Of a stretch of 64,000 nt of DNA, positions 52,407 through 62,191 are shown piece after piece. The stretch spans positions 86,807-150,806 of the forward strand of contig NZ_SNZA01000001.1 of assembly GCF_004363305.1 (NCBI RefSeq). Reading direction: 5' to 3'. The notes under the pieces were generated by a model. It saw only the letters and a list, made by a program, of their open reading frames with translations. It did not search any database and was not told the origin of the DNA. The DNA is from Marinomonas communis. GTDB lineage: Bacteria; Pseudomonadota; Gammaproteobacteria; Pseudomonadales; Marinomonadaceae. The position numbers were made by a program, and so were the translations under genes. Each line of letters opens with the position of its first letter. Position 1 is the first letter of the stretch.

Positions 52407-53909
52407 ATGAGTGAAGGTAGCCCAATATTTCGTCTTGAAGGGGTCAGCAAGCTGTTTCCTGGGGTTAAGGCGCTTGATCAAGTCAATTTAAACCTCTATC
52501 CAGGCAAGGTGACGGCTCTAATCGGAGAGAACGGCGCTGGAAAATCTACCCTTGTAAAAACCATGACGGGTATCTATCAACCTGACGAAGGTCAGATTGT
52601 TTTTGATGACAAGCCAATACAATTTTCTTCGCCGCAGGATTCCCACCAGCTTGGTATTACAGCGATTCACCAAGAAACGGTGCTTTTTGACAACTTGAGT
52701 GTGGCTGAGAACGTCTTTCTAGGTAACTATCCACGTAAGCATGGCCTTTTTGTGGATTGGCAAGCCATGTTTGATAACACCCAACAGATTCTGACTTCGA
52801 TTAATGCTGAGATCGACCCAAAAGCCAACTTAGGCGGTTTAAGTATCGGTCAAAAACACATGGTGGCGATTGCTCGGGCATTGTCAATTGACGCTAAAGT
52901 CGTCGTACTTGATGAGCCAACCGCAGCCTTGTCACACCATGAAATTCAAGAGCTTTACGATTTAGTTGAACAACTTAAAGCAGACGGTAAAGCCATTCTT
53001 TTTATCACCCATAAATTTGATGAGATCTTCCGTATCGCAGACTACTACACTGTCTTCCGTGATGGACGTTACATCGGTGAAGGGCGCATTTGCGATACCA
53101 ATGAAGAGTCTTTAGTCGAGATGATGGTGGCGCGTCGTATCGAAGACACCTATCCCAAACAAGACGCGGACATCGGTGACGTGGTACTGGATGTCACGTC
53201 TCTAAGCCATCCTACTGAATTTGACGATATTAACTTAACGCTACGTAAAGGCGAGATTTTAGGTGTATATGGTTTGGTCGGTTCCGGTCGAACCGAAGCA
53301 ATGCAAGCGCTGTTTGGGGCGAATCATAGTGTTTCGGGGCAGATCCGCATTGATGGTGAAACCGTGACAATTAACTCGCCGGCGGAAGCCATTAACCAAG
53401 GTATTGTGTACGTTCCTGAGGAGCGTCAAAAGCAAGGCATCGTGCTTGAGTTGCCAATTTACCAAAATATCAGTTTGCCGCAGCTCTCTGCTTTGTCAAA
53501 AAATGCCTGTGTTGACCTAGATGATGAAATGAATTTAGCGCGCCAGTTTGGGGAGCGTTTGCGTGTAAAAACGTCGAGCTGGAATGAGCAGGTTGGTAAT
53601 TTATCGGGCGGGAACCAGCAAAAGGTCGTCATCGCTAAATGGCTGGCAACAAACCCTAAAGTCATCATTCTTGATGAGCCGACCAAAGGTATTGATATCG
53701 GCTCTAAAGCAGCGGTGCATGCCTTTATGTCCGAATTAGTCCAACTAGGTTTGTCCGTGATTATGGTGTCTTCTGAGCTGCCTGAAATTTTAGGCATGTC
53801 TGACCGAATATTGGTGATGAGTGAAGGGCGTTTAGTCGGTGAGTTGGATCGGTCTGAGGCAACACCTGAACAAGTGGTTACCCTAGCGACAGGAGGCGTA
53901 GCAGCATGA
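52407..53909 (+). CDS. rhaT: Rhamnose ABC transporter ATPase (two-domain)
   Basis: A 500-residue double ABC ATPase of the RbsA/XylG type. The first nucleotide-binding domain has GENGAGKSTLVKTMTGIY and a signature GLSIGQKHMVAIARAL; the second has GLVGSGRTE and LSGGNQQKVVIAKWLA, with Walker B VIILDEPTKGIDIG. The first domain signature is the usual degenerate form. It powers the rhamnose importer. It overlaps rhaP by 4 bases. Confidence 0.93.
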   Translation: MSEGSPIFRLEGVSKLFPGVKALDQVNLNLYPGKVTALIGENGAGKSTLVKTMTGIYQPDEGQIVFDDKPIQFSSPQDSHQLGITAIHQETVLFDNLSVAENVFLGNYPRKHGLFVDWQAMFDNTQQILTSINAEIDPKANLGGLSIGQKHMVAIARALSIDAKVVVLDEPTAALSHHEIQELYDLVEQLKADGKAILFITHKFDEIFRIADYYTVFRDGRYIGEGRICDTNEESLVEMMVARRIEDTYPKQDADIGDVVLDVTSLSHPTEFDDINLTLRKGEILGVYGLVGSGRTEAMQALFGANHSVSGQIRIDGETVTINSPAEAINQGIVYVPEERQKQGIVLELPIYQNISLPQLSALSKNACVDLDDEMNLARQFGERLRVKTSSWNEQVGNLSGGNQQKVVIAKWLATNPKVIILDEPTKGIDIGSKAAVHAFMSELVQLGLSVIMVSSELPEILGMSDRILVMSEGRLVGELDRSEATPEQVVTLATGGVAA

Positions 53910-54907
53910 AGCCGTTTTTAGCCAATTCACGAGAAGGCTTTCTAGCACTCGTTGTGGTGGTGATGTTTTTTGCGATTGGTTTGATCGCTCAGGACTTTGT
54001 CTCCATAAGCAATATCGTGAGTATTTTTAATGATACGTCCATTCTTATGATTCTCGCGTTAGGGCAAATGTTGGTGATCGTGACCCGCTGTATTGATTTG
54101 TCTGTGGCGGCCAATGTCGCATTTACGGGTATGTTAGTAGCAATGACCAATAATATGTATCCAGAGCTGCCTGTCGCGTTACTGATTGCTCTGGCTTTGG
54201 CGGTTGGCGCATTGCTAGGGGCGATTAATGGTGTGTTTGTTTGGTTACTTAAAGTGCCGTCTATCGTGATTACGCTGGGGACCATGAGTGTTTATCGAGG
54301 CATGACATTTCTGATCTCTGACGGTAACTGGATCAATTCCCATCAAATGAGTGCAGCCTTTATTGATTTACCACGTGCTGTGATCCTTGGTATTCCGGTA
54401 CTTGGTTGGCTTGCCATCCTGTTTATCCTCGCAGCCTTTGTGTTGTTGCGATTCACCGAATGGGGGCGCAATTTCTACTCTGCTGGTGGCAATCCGACAG
54501 CGGCGTTTTACTCGGGCGTGAATGTTGGCAAGGTGCAGTTCTATGCGTTTCTTGTGTCGGGTACCTTGTCTGGTTTGTGCGGCTACTTGTGGGTGTCTCG
54601 ATTTGCGGTGGCTTATGTGGATGTCGCAAACGGCTTTGAGCTTCAAGTTGTAGCCGCTTGTGTGATCGGTGGCGTCAGCATTATGGGAGGTTTAGGCAGC
54701 GTCTTTGGCGTGGTAATGGGCGCCTTGTTTATCGGTGTCGTGAACAATGCATTACCTGTCATTGGTGTATCGCCGTTTTGGCAGATGGCCATTTCTGGTG
54801 CAGTGATCATCGCTGCTGTGATTGCTAACTCTCGTTCAGGTAAGTCTAAGGGGCGCATCATTCTGCGTGATAGAGAAGCGTCTCAAGCCGCTGTAGCCGT
54901 GAAGTAA
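53906..54907 (+). CDS. rhaP: Rhamnose ABC transporter permease RhaP
   Basis: A 333-residue permease of the RbsC/BPD_transp_2 family with ~9-10 membrane helices, including NGVFVWLLKVPSIVITLGTM and GGVSIMGGLGSVFGVVMGAL. It begins inside the end of rhaT (ATGA) and is followed by the paralogous permease rhaQ 9 bases later, giving a heterodimeric channel. Confidence 0.9.
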   Translation: MKPFLANSREGFLALVVVVMFFAIGLIAQDFVSISNIVSIFNDTSILMILALGQMLVIVTRCIDLSVAANVAFTGMLVAMTNNMYPELPVALLIALALAVGALLGAINGVFVWLLKVPSIVITLGTMSVYRGMTFLISDGNWINSHQMSAAFIDLPRAVILGIPVLGWLAILFILAAFVLLRFTEWGRNFYSAGGNPTAAFYSGVNVGKVQFYAFLVSGTLSGLCGYLWVSRFAVAYVDVANGFELQVVAACVIGGVSIMGGLGSVFGVVMGALFIGVVNNALPVIGVSPFWQMAISGAVIIAAVIANSRSGKSKGRIILRDREASQAAVAVK

Positions 54908-54916
54908 GAGGTTATT

Positions 54917-55930
54917 ATGACTACGAATACAATAACAAAAAAGAATAGTGTTCCTGACTTTTTGCCTGTAGGTAAGCTGAATAAGTTTGTGCGTTGGGAA
55001 TCTTTTTTGGTGATTATTTTATTTGGCGTGTGTGTGCTGAATTCATTTTTATCACCTTATTTTTTAGATCCTTGGAATCTATCCGACGCAACGTTCAATT
55101 TCACTGAGAAAGCCTTGATCGCGCTGCCAATGGCGTTGCTGATCATTGCACGTGAGATTGATATTTCCGTTGCTGCAATCATTGCTCTCAGCAGTACCGT
55201 CATGGGGTTGGTTTCTGAGCTAGGCGCGCCACTTTATGCGGTCGTTGTGACAGGCATCGCGGTCGGTGGCTTATGTGGTTTGTGTAATGGCTTATTGGTG
55301 ACAAAGTTTGCGATCCCGTCGATCGTGGTGACGATCGGTACGATGAGCTTATTTCGCGGTATTAGCTACATTATCCTAGGCGATGAAGTGTTGAAAAACT
55401 ATCCAGATGGCTTTGATTTCTTTGGTCAAGGCTATGTGTACTGGGTGGTGTCCTTTGAGTTTGTTACCTTCATTATTTTCGCGCTGGTGTTCTATTGGTT
55501 GCTACATAAGTCCATCTTTGGGCGCCGTACTTTTGCAATCGGTAATAATCCAGACGCAGCCTACTATTCTGGTATTAACGTAAATCGTCATAAACTGATT
55601 TTGTTTGTTCTGGTGGGGCTTATGTCTGGTGTAGCAGCGGTACTACTGACATCTCGACTGGGCAGCACGCGGCCCAGTATTGCGATGGGCTGGGAGCTTA
55701 GCATTATTACTATGGTGGTCTTAGGCGGCGTCAGTATCTTGGGTGGCAGTGGCACGATTGGTGGTGTGGTACTGGCGGTCATACTTATGGGTATGGTGAC
55801 GTTTGGAATGGGGCTAGTGAATATTCCAGGCATCGTGATGACGATTATTGTCGGTCTGATGCTGATGTTTGTGGTGAGTTTGCCGGTTTTAATTTCGATG
55901 TATAAAGCAAAACGTCAGAGGCAAGTATGA
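54917..55930 (+). CDS. rhaQ: Rhamnose ABC transporter permease RhaQ
   Basis: A 337-residue second permease of the same family: LLIIAREIDISVAAIIALSS, NGLLVTKFAIPSIVVTIGTM and GGVSILGGSGTIGGVVLA. It shares the core layout of RhaP but has its own N-terminus (~35 cytosolic residues). Overlaps the mutarotase-kinase gene by 4 bases. Confidence 0.9.
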   Translation: MTTNTITKKNSVPDFLPVGKLNKFVRWESFLVIILFGVCVLNSFLSPYFLDPWNLSDATFNFTEKALIALPMALLIIAREIDISVAAIIALSSTVMGLVSELGAPLYAVVVTGIAVGGLCGLCNGLLVTKFAIPSIVVTIGTMSLFRGISYIILGDEVLKNYPDGFDFFGQGYVYWVVSFEFVTFIIFALVFYWLLHKSIFGRRTFAIGNNPDAAYYSGINVNRHKLILFVLVGLMSGVAAVLLTSRLGSTRPSIAMGWELSIITMVVLGGVSILGGSGTIGGVVLAVILMGMVTFGMGLVNIPGIVMTIIVGLMLMFVVSLPVLISMYKAKRQRQV

Positions 55931-57624
55931 AGTACTCATCCGTAATGTACCTTCACAAAGGATGTGAAGCAGAATACAAAAAACGTCATGACGAGCTGTG
56001 GCCAGATTTGGCAGAGCTACTTAAATCCTATGGCATTAAGAACTACTACATTTATTTGGATGAGTCCGAAAGTCGCCTTTACGCAACATTTGATGCGGAG
56101 AACTTAGACTCCGGCGCGCTCGCAAAAGAGCCTGTGATGCAACGCTGGTGGAAATATATGGCGGACATCATGGAGACCAAGTCTGAATCGTTTGAACCTG
56201 CTTCGACGGCATTGCAAGAAGTGTTTCGGTTTAACGTCCAAGATGCCCAATTAGTGCGCGTTGTCGCGGTATTGGACATCGGCAAGACGAACATCAAAAT
56301 CTGTCTTATGGATGCTCAGACGGGCGTCTTAAAAGAGGTGATAAAGCGCACAAATGGCGTTGTGGAGGAGGGCATATATCCGCATGTTGATGTAGAGACT
56401 ATCTGGCAATGGATCAAAGAGACCCTTGCTGGCCTTACATCGACTTATTTTATCGGCAGTATCGCAATCACTACCCATGGCGCAACCGCCGCTTGTATGG
56501 CAGGTGATGTATTGGCGCTGCCAGTGTTGGATTATGAGTACGATGATATCGATCAATGCCGAACAGAGTATGAGAAGTGGCGCTCGCCATTTTCTGAAAC
56601 CTTCAGTCCTTTACTGCCTCAAGGTTTAAACCTAGGTAAGCAGCTTTATTGGCAGCAATCTAAGTTCCCAGAAGCGTTTAGCAATGTGACCGATATACTC
56701 TTGTATCCACAATATTGGGGCTTTCTTTTGTCGGGACAAAAGGTATCGGAAGTGACCTCTCTTGGATGTCATACGGATCTATGGAATCCATCCGCTTGCC
56801 AGTTTTCTCATTTTTCTCAGCAGCAAGGTTGGGACAAGCTTTTCCCTCAATTGGTTGAGACAGGTGCCAAGTTGGGGAACATTTTACCTGCCCTTGCAGA
56901 AGAAACCGGGCTGCCCAAAAGCTGCGCAATTTTTAATGGTATTCATGATTCCAATGCGTCCTTAGTACCTTACATTAGTAAGCCATTGGATTCGCTTACT
57001 GTGATATCCAGCGGTACCTGGACAGTGATTGCCACGATAAACGGTGACTTAGATTCCTTGGATGAGCACAAAGACATGCTTGCCAATGTGGACGCTTTTG
57101 GCCGTGCCACGCCTACCATTCGTTTTATGGGGGGGAGAGAGTGGGAAGCTTTGCGTTCGGATAAAGAAGGCACCATGGATGACATTAGCTTTATTCTGGA
57201 AAATGGTGTTTTTGCGTTGCCTTCCTTTGCTACTGGGGGCGGTCCCTTTGCTCAGTATCAAGGGCGTATTGACACGAGAGGCTTAAGCCTAACACCTGGC
57301 CAGCAATCAGCGTTGGCAGATGTCTATGTGGCGCTGATGACTGATTATTGTATTGATCTATTGGGTGAAAGTGATATGACTGTGGTGGAAGGAGCTTTTA
57401 GTAATAACTTGAATTTTCTAACCTTACTGTCCAGTTTGAAAGCAAATAGCGAAATCTACGCATCCCGTGATGTAACTGGAACAGCTGGTGGGGCGGCACT
57501 CTTGTCCAACAAAAGCTTGAAACACAAAGGGCGATTGAGTCTCGCCCAGTGTGAGCCAACTCTTAAGCCATTGCTGAATCTGTATAGATGCCAATGGAGA
57601 GAGAGACTTGTGACATTAGGGTAA
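55927..57624 (+). CDS. rhaU-rhaK: L-rhamnose mutarotase-rhamnulokinase fusion
   Basis: A 565-residue fusion. Residues 1-105 are an L-rhamnose mutarotase (MYLHKGCEAEYKKRHDELWP, then YYIYLDESESRLYATF and MQRWWKYMADIM). Residues ~118-565 are an FGGY-family rhamnulokinase (VVAVLDIGKTNIKICLMD, SSGTWTVIATI, then a GTAGGAALL phosphate loop). Rhizobial operons have separate rhaU and rhaK genes in the same order, so the two have merged here. It converts alpha to beta rhamnose and phosphorylates rhamnulose with ATP. Last gene of the rhamnose operon. Confidence 0.92.
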   Translation: MKYSSVMYLHKGCEAEYKKRHDELWPDLAELLKSYGIKNYYIYLDESESRLYATFDAENLDSGALAKEPVMQRWWKYMADIMETKSESFEPASTALQEVFRFNVQDAQLVRVVAVLDIGKTNIKICLMDAQTGVLKEVIKRTNGVVEEGIYPHVDVETIWQWIKETLAGLTSTYFIGSIAITTHGATAACMAGDVLALPVLDYEYDDIDQCRTEYEKWRSPFSETFSPLLPQGLNLGKQLYWQQSKFPEAFSNVTDILLYPQYWGFLLSGQKVSEVTSLGCHTDLWNPSACQFSHFSQQQGWDKLFPQLVETGAKLGNILPALAEETGLPKSCAIFNGIHDSNASLVPYISKPLDSLTVISSGTWTVIATINGDLDSLDEHKDMLANVDAFGRATPTIRFMGGREWEALRSDKEGTMDDISFILENGVFALPSFATGGGPFAQYQGRIDTRGLSLTPGQQSALADVYVALMTDYCIDLLGESDMTVVEGAFSNNLNFLTLLSSLKANSEIYASRDVTGTAGGAALLSNKSLKHKGRLSLAQCEPTLKPLLNLYRCQWRERLVTLG

Positions 57625-57710
57625 TTTTGATTTGACTATGGAACTCTGCTTTGACTGAACATCAATATTAATCAGCTCTAAGTTTATTACTAAATCAACG
57701 TCTATCATTT

Positions 57711-58613
57711 TTAAGCGTCCTTATAACCGAAACTAGACTGCGCAACAGCATTATGCCCATGCAGGCTTTCATAGTGTGAAATGGCTAAGTGCCCCGAGTA
57801 ACCGTTGTTAGTTAACGCTCGCATCAGGCGTCTGCTTGCATCTTCAACGAACATTGGGTTTTGACCATTATTGATGGCAAATTGTTGCTCGTCTTGACGC
57901 TTTACGAAGGTTTGAACTGGCGTTCCTAAGGCTCCCTCACAAAGGTCTATGAGATTTTCTATTGAGAACTCCGTACCCGTTACGTCTACAGTAATGTCAG
58001 CTTCACTGCGCTGGCTATGAGGGATGGCGTAAGTCCCTTGTTGCTCCAACCACTGTGCGATTTGCTGTTTATCTACTTTGCTTGGTTCGTAGTGGAATTG
58101 ATCCAAAAACACTTCTTTTAATGCTTTCCTAGACAGCGCAGCGGATGCTGGACAACTTGATGAATAAGTGACGGTCACTCGCAGTGAAACAGTTATCCCA
58201 GTCTGATGATCAAAACGCGCGGATACTCTAACTGGATAGCGATTCCAACCATATTGTTGAGTATGTAGCGCAGAGCGCTTACGCAATACCTCCGTTTCTA
58301 TGTCACAAAAAATACAGTCCGAGTTGACTTCTCTTTGTTGTTCTAACGCCGATTGAAGACTCTCTTTGAGTGTGACTGGTGTCAGAGAATATTGCGTTAA
58401 TGCCTGCAAAGATTGGTACATTCGAGACATATGCAGACCTTTTTGATGGTTTTTAACATTTGCTCTAATGCTGACTTTGGTGGGTGCCGTGATGGTTTGT
58501 TGATCGATTTCGAATGGAATCGGGAGCGAGATATCTGACATACCGACTTGATCAATGGCGATATCTGAGACGTTTAAACTGGCGACATCGGGCAGTAGGG
58601 AAGTTGGGTTCAT
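57711..58613 (-). CDS. folE2: GTP cyclohydrolase IB, zinc-independent (FolE2)
   Basis: Start at ATG 58613 (AGGATGG about 11 bases upstream), 300 residues; the frame is open to 58733 without homology. Family signatures: VGMSDISLPI, GLHMSRMYQSL, and the catalytic Cys in YSSSCPASAALS. It makes dihydroneopterin triphosphate for folate and related pathways without the zinc of FolE1. A Zur-like palindrome lies about 85 bases upstream, consistent with zinc-starvation induction. Confidence 0.92.
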   Translation of the reverse strand: MNPTSLLPDVASLNVSDIAIDQVGMSDISLPIPFEIDQQTITAPTKVSIRANVKNHQKGLHMSRMYQSLQALTQYSLTPVTLKESLQSALEQQREVNSDCIFCDIETEVLRKRSALHTQQYGWNRYPVRVSARFDHQTGITVSLRVTVTYSSSCPASAALSRKALKEVFLDQFHYEPSKVDKQQIAQWLEQQGTYAIPHSQRSEADITVDVTGTEFSIENLIDLCEGALGTPVQTFVKRQDEQQFAINNGQNPMFVEDASRRLMRALTNNGYSGHLAISHYESLHGHNAVAQSSFGYKDA

Positions 58614-58696
58614 GCTGTAACTAGCCATCCTTTGTAAAACATGCCTTACACAAAAAGCGATGAGGTTTACATCATTTCTAATGATGAGAAACTGAA

Positions 58697-58713
58697 TTGT
58701 TATGTTATAACAT
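58697..58713. promoter_or_regulatory. Zur-like box between folE2 and galB
   Basis: TTGTTATGTTATAACAT has the same 7-3-7 layout as the rpmE2 site and differs by one base in the left arm. It lies between divergent folE2 and galB. Confidence 0.7.
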
Positions 58714-58750
58714 TTTGAAATTAACCAAAACACAAAGGATCGATATATTT

Positions 58751-59479
58751 ATGTCTAGTCAAAAAACAGCCTTAGTTGTTAGCGCACATTCAGCTGATTT
58801 TGTTTGGCGAGCAGGCGGCGCAATTGCGAGCCATGTGAAACAGGGTTGGAAAGTCAAAGTGATTTGTCTGTCCTATGGCGAGCGTGGCGAATCGGCAAAG
58901 CTGTGGCGTCAGCCGAATATGACGTTGGAAAAAGTGAAGTATGTTCGAGAGCAAGAAGCACGTGCTGCTGCGGAAATTCTTGGGGCGGACATTGAGTTTT
59001 GGGATATTGGCGACTATCCCATGCGAATTTCAGATGAGATCTTATTTAAATTAGTGGATGTATATCGTGAATTACAGCCTAAATTTGTGTTGAGCCATTC
59101 AGAGCGCGACCCTTATAACTTCGATCACCCGTTAGCCATGCATGCTGCGCAAGAAGCACGCATTATTGCCCAAGCAGAGGGCCATAACCCAGGCCAGAAA
59201 ATAGTTGGAGCGCCCCCTGTGTATTCATTTGAGCCTCACCAAACAGAACAATGTGGTTGGGAGCCGAATACCTTTTTAGACATCACGGATGTTTGGGACA
59301 CTAAACTGCGCGCTATTCAATGCATGGCTGGTCAAGAACACCTATGGGAATACTACACGCGGGTTGCGCTTCAGCGAGGTGTGCAAGCGAAGCGCAACAT
59401 AGGAATCACGGCCAAGCGAAACATTCAATATGGTGAAGGCTATATGAAACTGACACCAGCAGTAGTTGAGCAGCTCTAA
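58751..59479 (+). CDS. galB: 4-oxalomesaconate hydratase GalB (PIG-L fold)
   Basis: A 242-residue PIG-L/LmbE-like metalloenzyme starting at ATG 58751. Metal-site sequences are VVSAHSADFVWRAGGAI (His, Asp in place of the usual AHPDD) and HSERDPYNFDHPLAMHAA. The whole chain resembles Pseudomonas GalB, which hydrates 4-oxalomesaconate in gallate and protocatechuate 4,5-cleavage. No other ring-cleavage gene is present nearby, so it may be a lone step or part of a distant set. It is downstream of a Zur-like box and zinc-dependent by family. Confidence 0.8.
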   Translation: MSSQKTALVVSAHSADFVWRAGGAIASHVKQGWKVKVICLSYGERGESAKLWRQPNMTLEKVKYVREQEARAAAEILGADIEFWDIGDYPMRISDEILFKLVDVYRELQPKFVLSHSERDPYNFDHPLAMHAAQEARIIAQAEGHNPGQKIVGAPPVYSFEPHQTEQCGWEPNTFLDITDVWDTKLRAIQCMAGQEHLWEYYTRVALQRGVQAKRNIGITAKRNIQYGEGYMKLTPAVVEQL

Positions 59480-59498
59480 GCGGCTACCTTCGAAATAT

Positions 59499-60362
59499 TC
59501 AAAAATCCAAGTGATTCGCCAGCGATAGAAAGGCTTCTTTCGCTGGATGTTTGGTGACGTTTTTATTCCAAATAAAGTAATTTGTCACTGGTGTAAGCGC
59601 GTCAAACTGATAGTGCTGGATTTCAGACTTTTGAATAAAGCGGTCAAAGATGCTTTTTGGCACCATGGCAAGGCCTGCGCCAGCGCTGACACAGCCTAAA
59701 ATAGCGCCATTACTGGCCATATCAGTGATGTGGATAGGAATGTCTAATGACTGAGTCCAAGCTTCTAGTATTTGTCGATAAGGACACCCCGCTGGCCACA
59801 TGAAAAAGCCGAGTCCAGCTAAATCCTGCGGTGATTTAATAACGGGATGTGTCGCCGGTGCAATGAGTATGAGTGGTTCTTGGTACAATGCTGCAAAGCC
59901 TATATTGGGATGAGTAGGCTTTGCGGCAATGACTGCAGCATCCAATCGAAAATTCAGTACTTCTTGTTGCAGCACAGGCCAACGGTCAGTCTGAAATTGG
60001 ATTTGAACATCGGGGTATTCCTGATGAAAAGCGGCCAGCAAACTTGGCAAACGACTCATGGCAGAGGATTCAATAGCGCCGAGTTTGAATAGTCCAGTAG
60101 GGCGGATGTCTTGCTGCATGCTTTGTTTGGCAGCATCGCACTGAATCAATATTTTATTAACATGCTCAAGAAATACCTGACCATTCTGGCTAAGCCGTAA
60201 TCCTCGACCTTGCCTTACGAACAAGTCTTGCCCCAGCTCTTCTTCTAATTTACGGATACGTGTTGTGATGTTTGAAGGCACACAGTGCAGTTCTTCTGCA
60301 GCCCGAGCAATGCTTCCTAGATCAGCAATAGTCTTAAACATTCTTAGCTGTGACAGCTCCAT
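59499..60362 (-). CDS. LysR-family regulator
   Basis: A 287-residue LysR-type protein: helix-turn-helix with GSIARAAEELHCVPSNITTRIR (~17-38) and a substrate-binding effector domain. It is convergent with galB (20 bases apart) and divergent from the TSUP permease (112 bases), so it more likely controls the permease. Its effector is unknown. Confidence 0.88.
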   Translation of the reverse strand: MELSQLRMFKTIADLGSIARAAEELHCVPSNITTRIRKLEEELGQDLFVRQGRGLRLSQNGQVFLEHVNKILIQCDAAKQSMQQDIRPTGLFKLGAIESSAMSRLPSLLAAFHQEYPDVQIQFQTDRWPVLQQEVLNFRLDAAVIAAKPTHPNIGFAALYQEPLILIAPATHPVIKSPQDLAGLGFFMWPAGCPYRQILEAWTQSLDIPIHITDMASNGAILGCVSAGAGLAMVPKSIFDRFIQKSEIQHYQFDALTPVTNYFIWNKNVTKHPAKEAFLSLANHLDF

Positions 60363-60473
60363 TAAATGCTCACTTTAAATGATTTATTAAGTCTTTATAA
60401 GTCACTTTAACTTATCTTTTCTGTGGCGTACTTTGCAACTTAAATCTTGCGTTGATCAGAGGAGTAGCCGGTC

Positions 60474-61244
60474 GTGACAGTGGATTTATTGATGTTGGGA
60501 GTCTTTTCGTTTTTAGGTGGGTTAATCGATGCTGCGGTAGGAGGTGGCGGACTCATATTAATCCCAGCTTTATTGCATGCCTTGCCTCAACACGCCGTCG
60601 CAACGGTACTAGGGACCAATAAGCTGGCCGTATTGTTTGGCACAGGCTCTTCGGCATTAACCTTCTTAAAACGAGTAAAGATCAAATGGCGTTTGATCAT
60701 CCCCTGTTTATTAAGCGCGTTTGCGTGCGCCTATGTGGGCGCTTATTCCGTTGCCAGTATTCCAACGCACATCATGAAATACCTTGTGTTTGTCCTGCTT
60801 GTTGCAATGGCGGTCTATACCTTTATGCGCAAGGAACTAGGGCAAGTCCAACAAGAAAAAACGTTAGGCACGTTTCAAATCCTGCAAGGCTGTTTTCTGG
60901 GGGGCATGATTGGTTTTTATGACGGTGCATTTGGCCCAGGTAGCGGCAGCTTTTTCATTTTCATGTTTGTACGTCTGTTTGGTTTCGACTTTCTCAATGC
61001 CGCGGCTTCTTCCAAGCTATTAAATATTGGTACCTTTATCGCCGCTTTGTCGTTCTTCGTGCCATCTGGCCATATGTTGTGGCAGCTAGGTTTCTACATT
61101 GCTGCCTGTAACGTTATGGGCGCCATCGTCGGCACCTTCGTTGCACTGAAATATGGCAGTGGCCTAATACGCAAACTGTTTTTAGTACTGCTAGTGTTCC
61201 TGATCGGCCGGATGGGGATGTCTATTCTTACAGCTGCGGCTTAA
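60474..61244 (+). CDS. TSUP-family (TauE/SafE) membrane permease
   Basis: A 256-residue protein with about eight membrane helices and the duplicated family motif: GGLIDAAVGGGGLILIPALL early and GFYDGAFGPGSGSFF in the centre. Start at GTG 60474, with AGAGGAG upstream. TSUP proteins move sulfite, sulfoacetate or organic acids. Here the neighbouring galB hints at a carboxylate cargo but this is speculative. It ends 17 bases inside the convergent AraC gene. Confidence 0.85.
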   Translation: MTVDLLMLGVFSFLGGLIDAAVGGGGLILIPALLHALPQHAVATVLGTNKLAVLFGTGSSALTFLKRVKIKWRLIIPCLLSAFACAYVGAYSVASIPTHIMKYLVFVLLVAMAVYTFMRKELGQVQQEKTLGTFQILQGCFLGGMIGFYDGAFGPGSGSFFIFMFVRLFGFDFLNAAASSKLLNIGTFIAALSFFVPSGHMLWQLGFYIAACNVMGAIVGTFVALKYGSGLIRKLFLVLLVFLIGRMGMSILTAAA

Positions 61245-62133
61245 GCGGCTGTTGTCTAAACGCTTTCGGCGTTGAGCCATATTGTTGGCGGAATTTTTTG
61301 GCAAAGTAAGCAGGGCAGTTGAAGCCAGTGTCATAAGCTATTTGTGAAATAGGCTGTTTGGTTTGAACCAGTGTTTGAGCTGCCATGCGTAGTCGATATT
61401 CTGTCAGATAAGCAGTAGGTGTACTGTTCAGTAGGTTTCGAAACAGTCTATACCCCTCGCTTTCACTGATGTTTGCGGCGTTACAGATGTCATAAACTGA
61501 AATTCCATTGCGGTAATGCTGCTGGATGAACTCAAGCGCTGCTTGAATGCGCCTTTCTTGTTGAGTGGTGTTTTTACTATGGGAATTTGGCAGTTTAATG
61601 TTGCTGGCTAGCAGGTGCCAGAGCTTCATTAGAGCCATTTGTAAGACAAATTCTTTGTCCGAATGCTCCTGATGCCAATGCTCAAACGCCTCTTGCATGG
61701 TCTGAATGCATTGGTGTTGCCAGGATATATCAGGTGCGAATGTTACCATTTGCAGTTCACTGCTTTGTAAGATCGGTAAGATGTGCTTCTGGTAGATGGT
61801 GCCTAAGAGGTGGCCGGTGAGAAGTTTCGGACTGAATACCACATTTAAAATATGGCACTCTTCCTCGCTGTGGCGGGTTAAGCGATGCAACGCATTGGCA
61901 TTAATAAACACCATTTCACCTCGGCTGATCACACGCTCTTGATTGACGCATTGTACTAACGTTGCGCCTTCAACAACGAGCACGACTTCTATTTCTTCAT
62001 GCCAATGCCAAGGCACTTCTTCATTAAAAAACTGTGAAAAGTATTCATCGTAGGTGCCACAAGGAAAGTCTAGGCTACCATGTTGAGCCAGCTCTCGTCC
62101 CTGTGCATCGGTTTCGATTTTAATATGTTGCAT
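61228..62133 (-). CDS. AraC-family regulator with cupin sensor
   Basis: A 301-residue regulator. The N-terminal cupin has PWHWHEEIEVVLVVEGA and the C-terminal double helix-turn-helix has SVYDICNAANISESEGYRLF and DTGFNCPAYFAKKFRQQYG. It is divergent from an MFS transporter across ~58 bases, implying control of that gene. The effector is probably a sugar or small organic compound. Confidence 0.88.
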   Translation of the reverse strand: MQHIKIETDAQGRELAQHGSLDFPCGTYDEYFSQFFNEEVPWHWHEEIEVVLVVEGATLVQCVNQERVISRGEMVFINANALHRLTRHSEEECHILNVVFSPKLLTGHLLGTIYQKHILPILQSSELQMVTFAPDISWQHQCIQTMQEAFEHWHQEHSDKEFVLQMALMKLWHLLASNIKLPNSHSKNTTQQERRIQAALEFIQQHYRNGISVYDICNAANISESEGYRLFRNLLNSTPTAYLTEYRLRMAAQTLVQTKQPISQIAYDTGFNCPAYFAKKFRQQYGSTPKAFRQQPLKPQL

Positions 62134-62191
62134 GGGCTAAAAGTAGGATTGTTATAGTTTTTGGCAGTATTGCGTTATTTAAAAGATGTAA

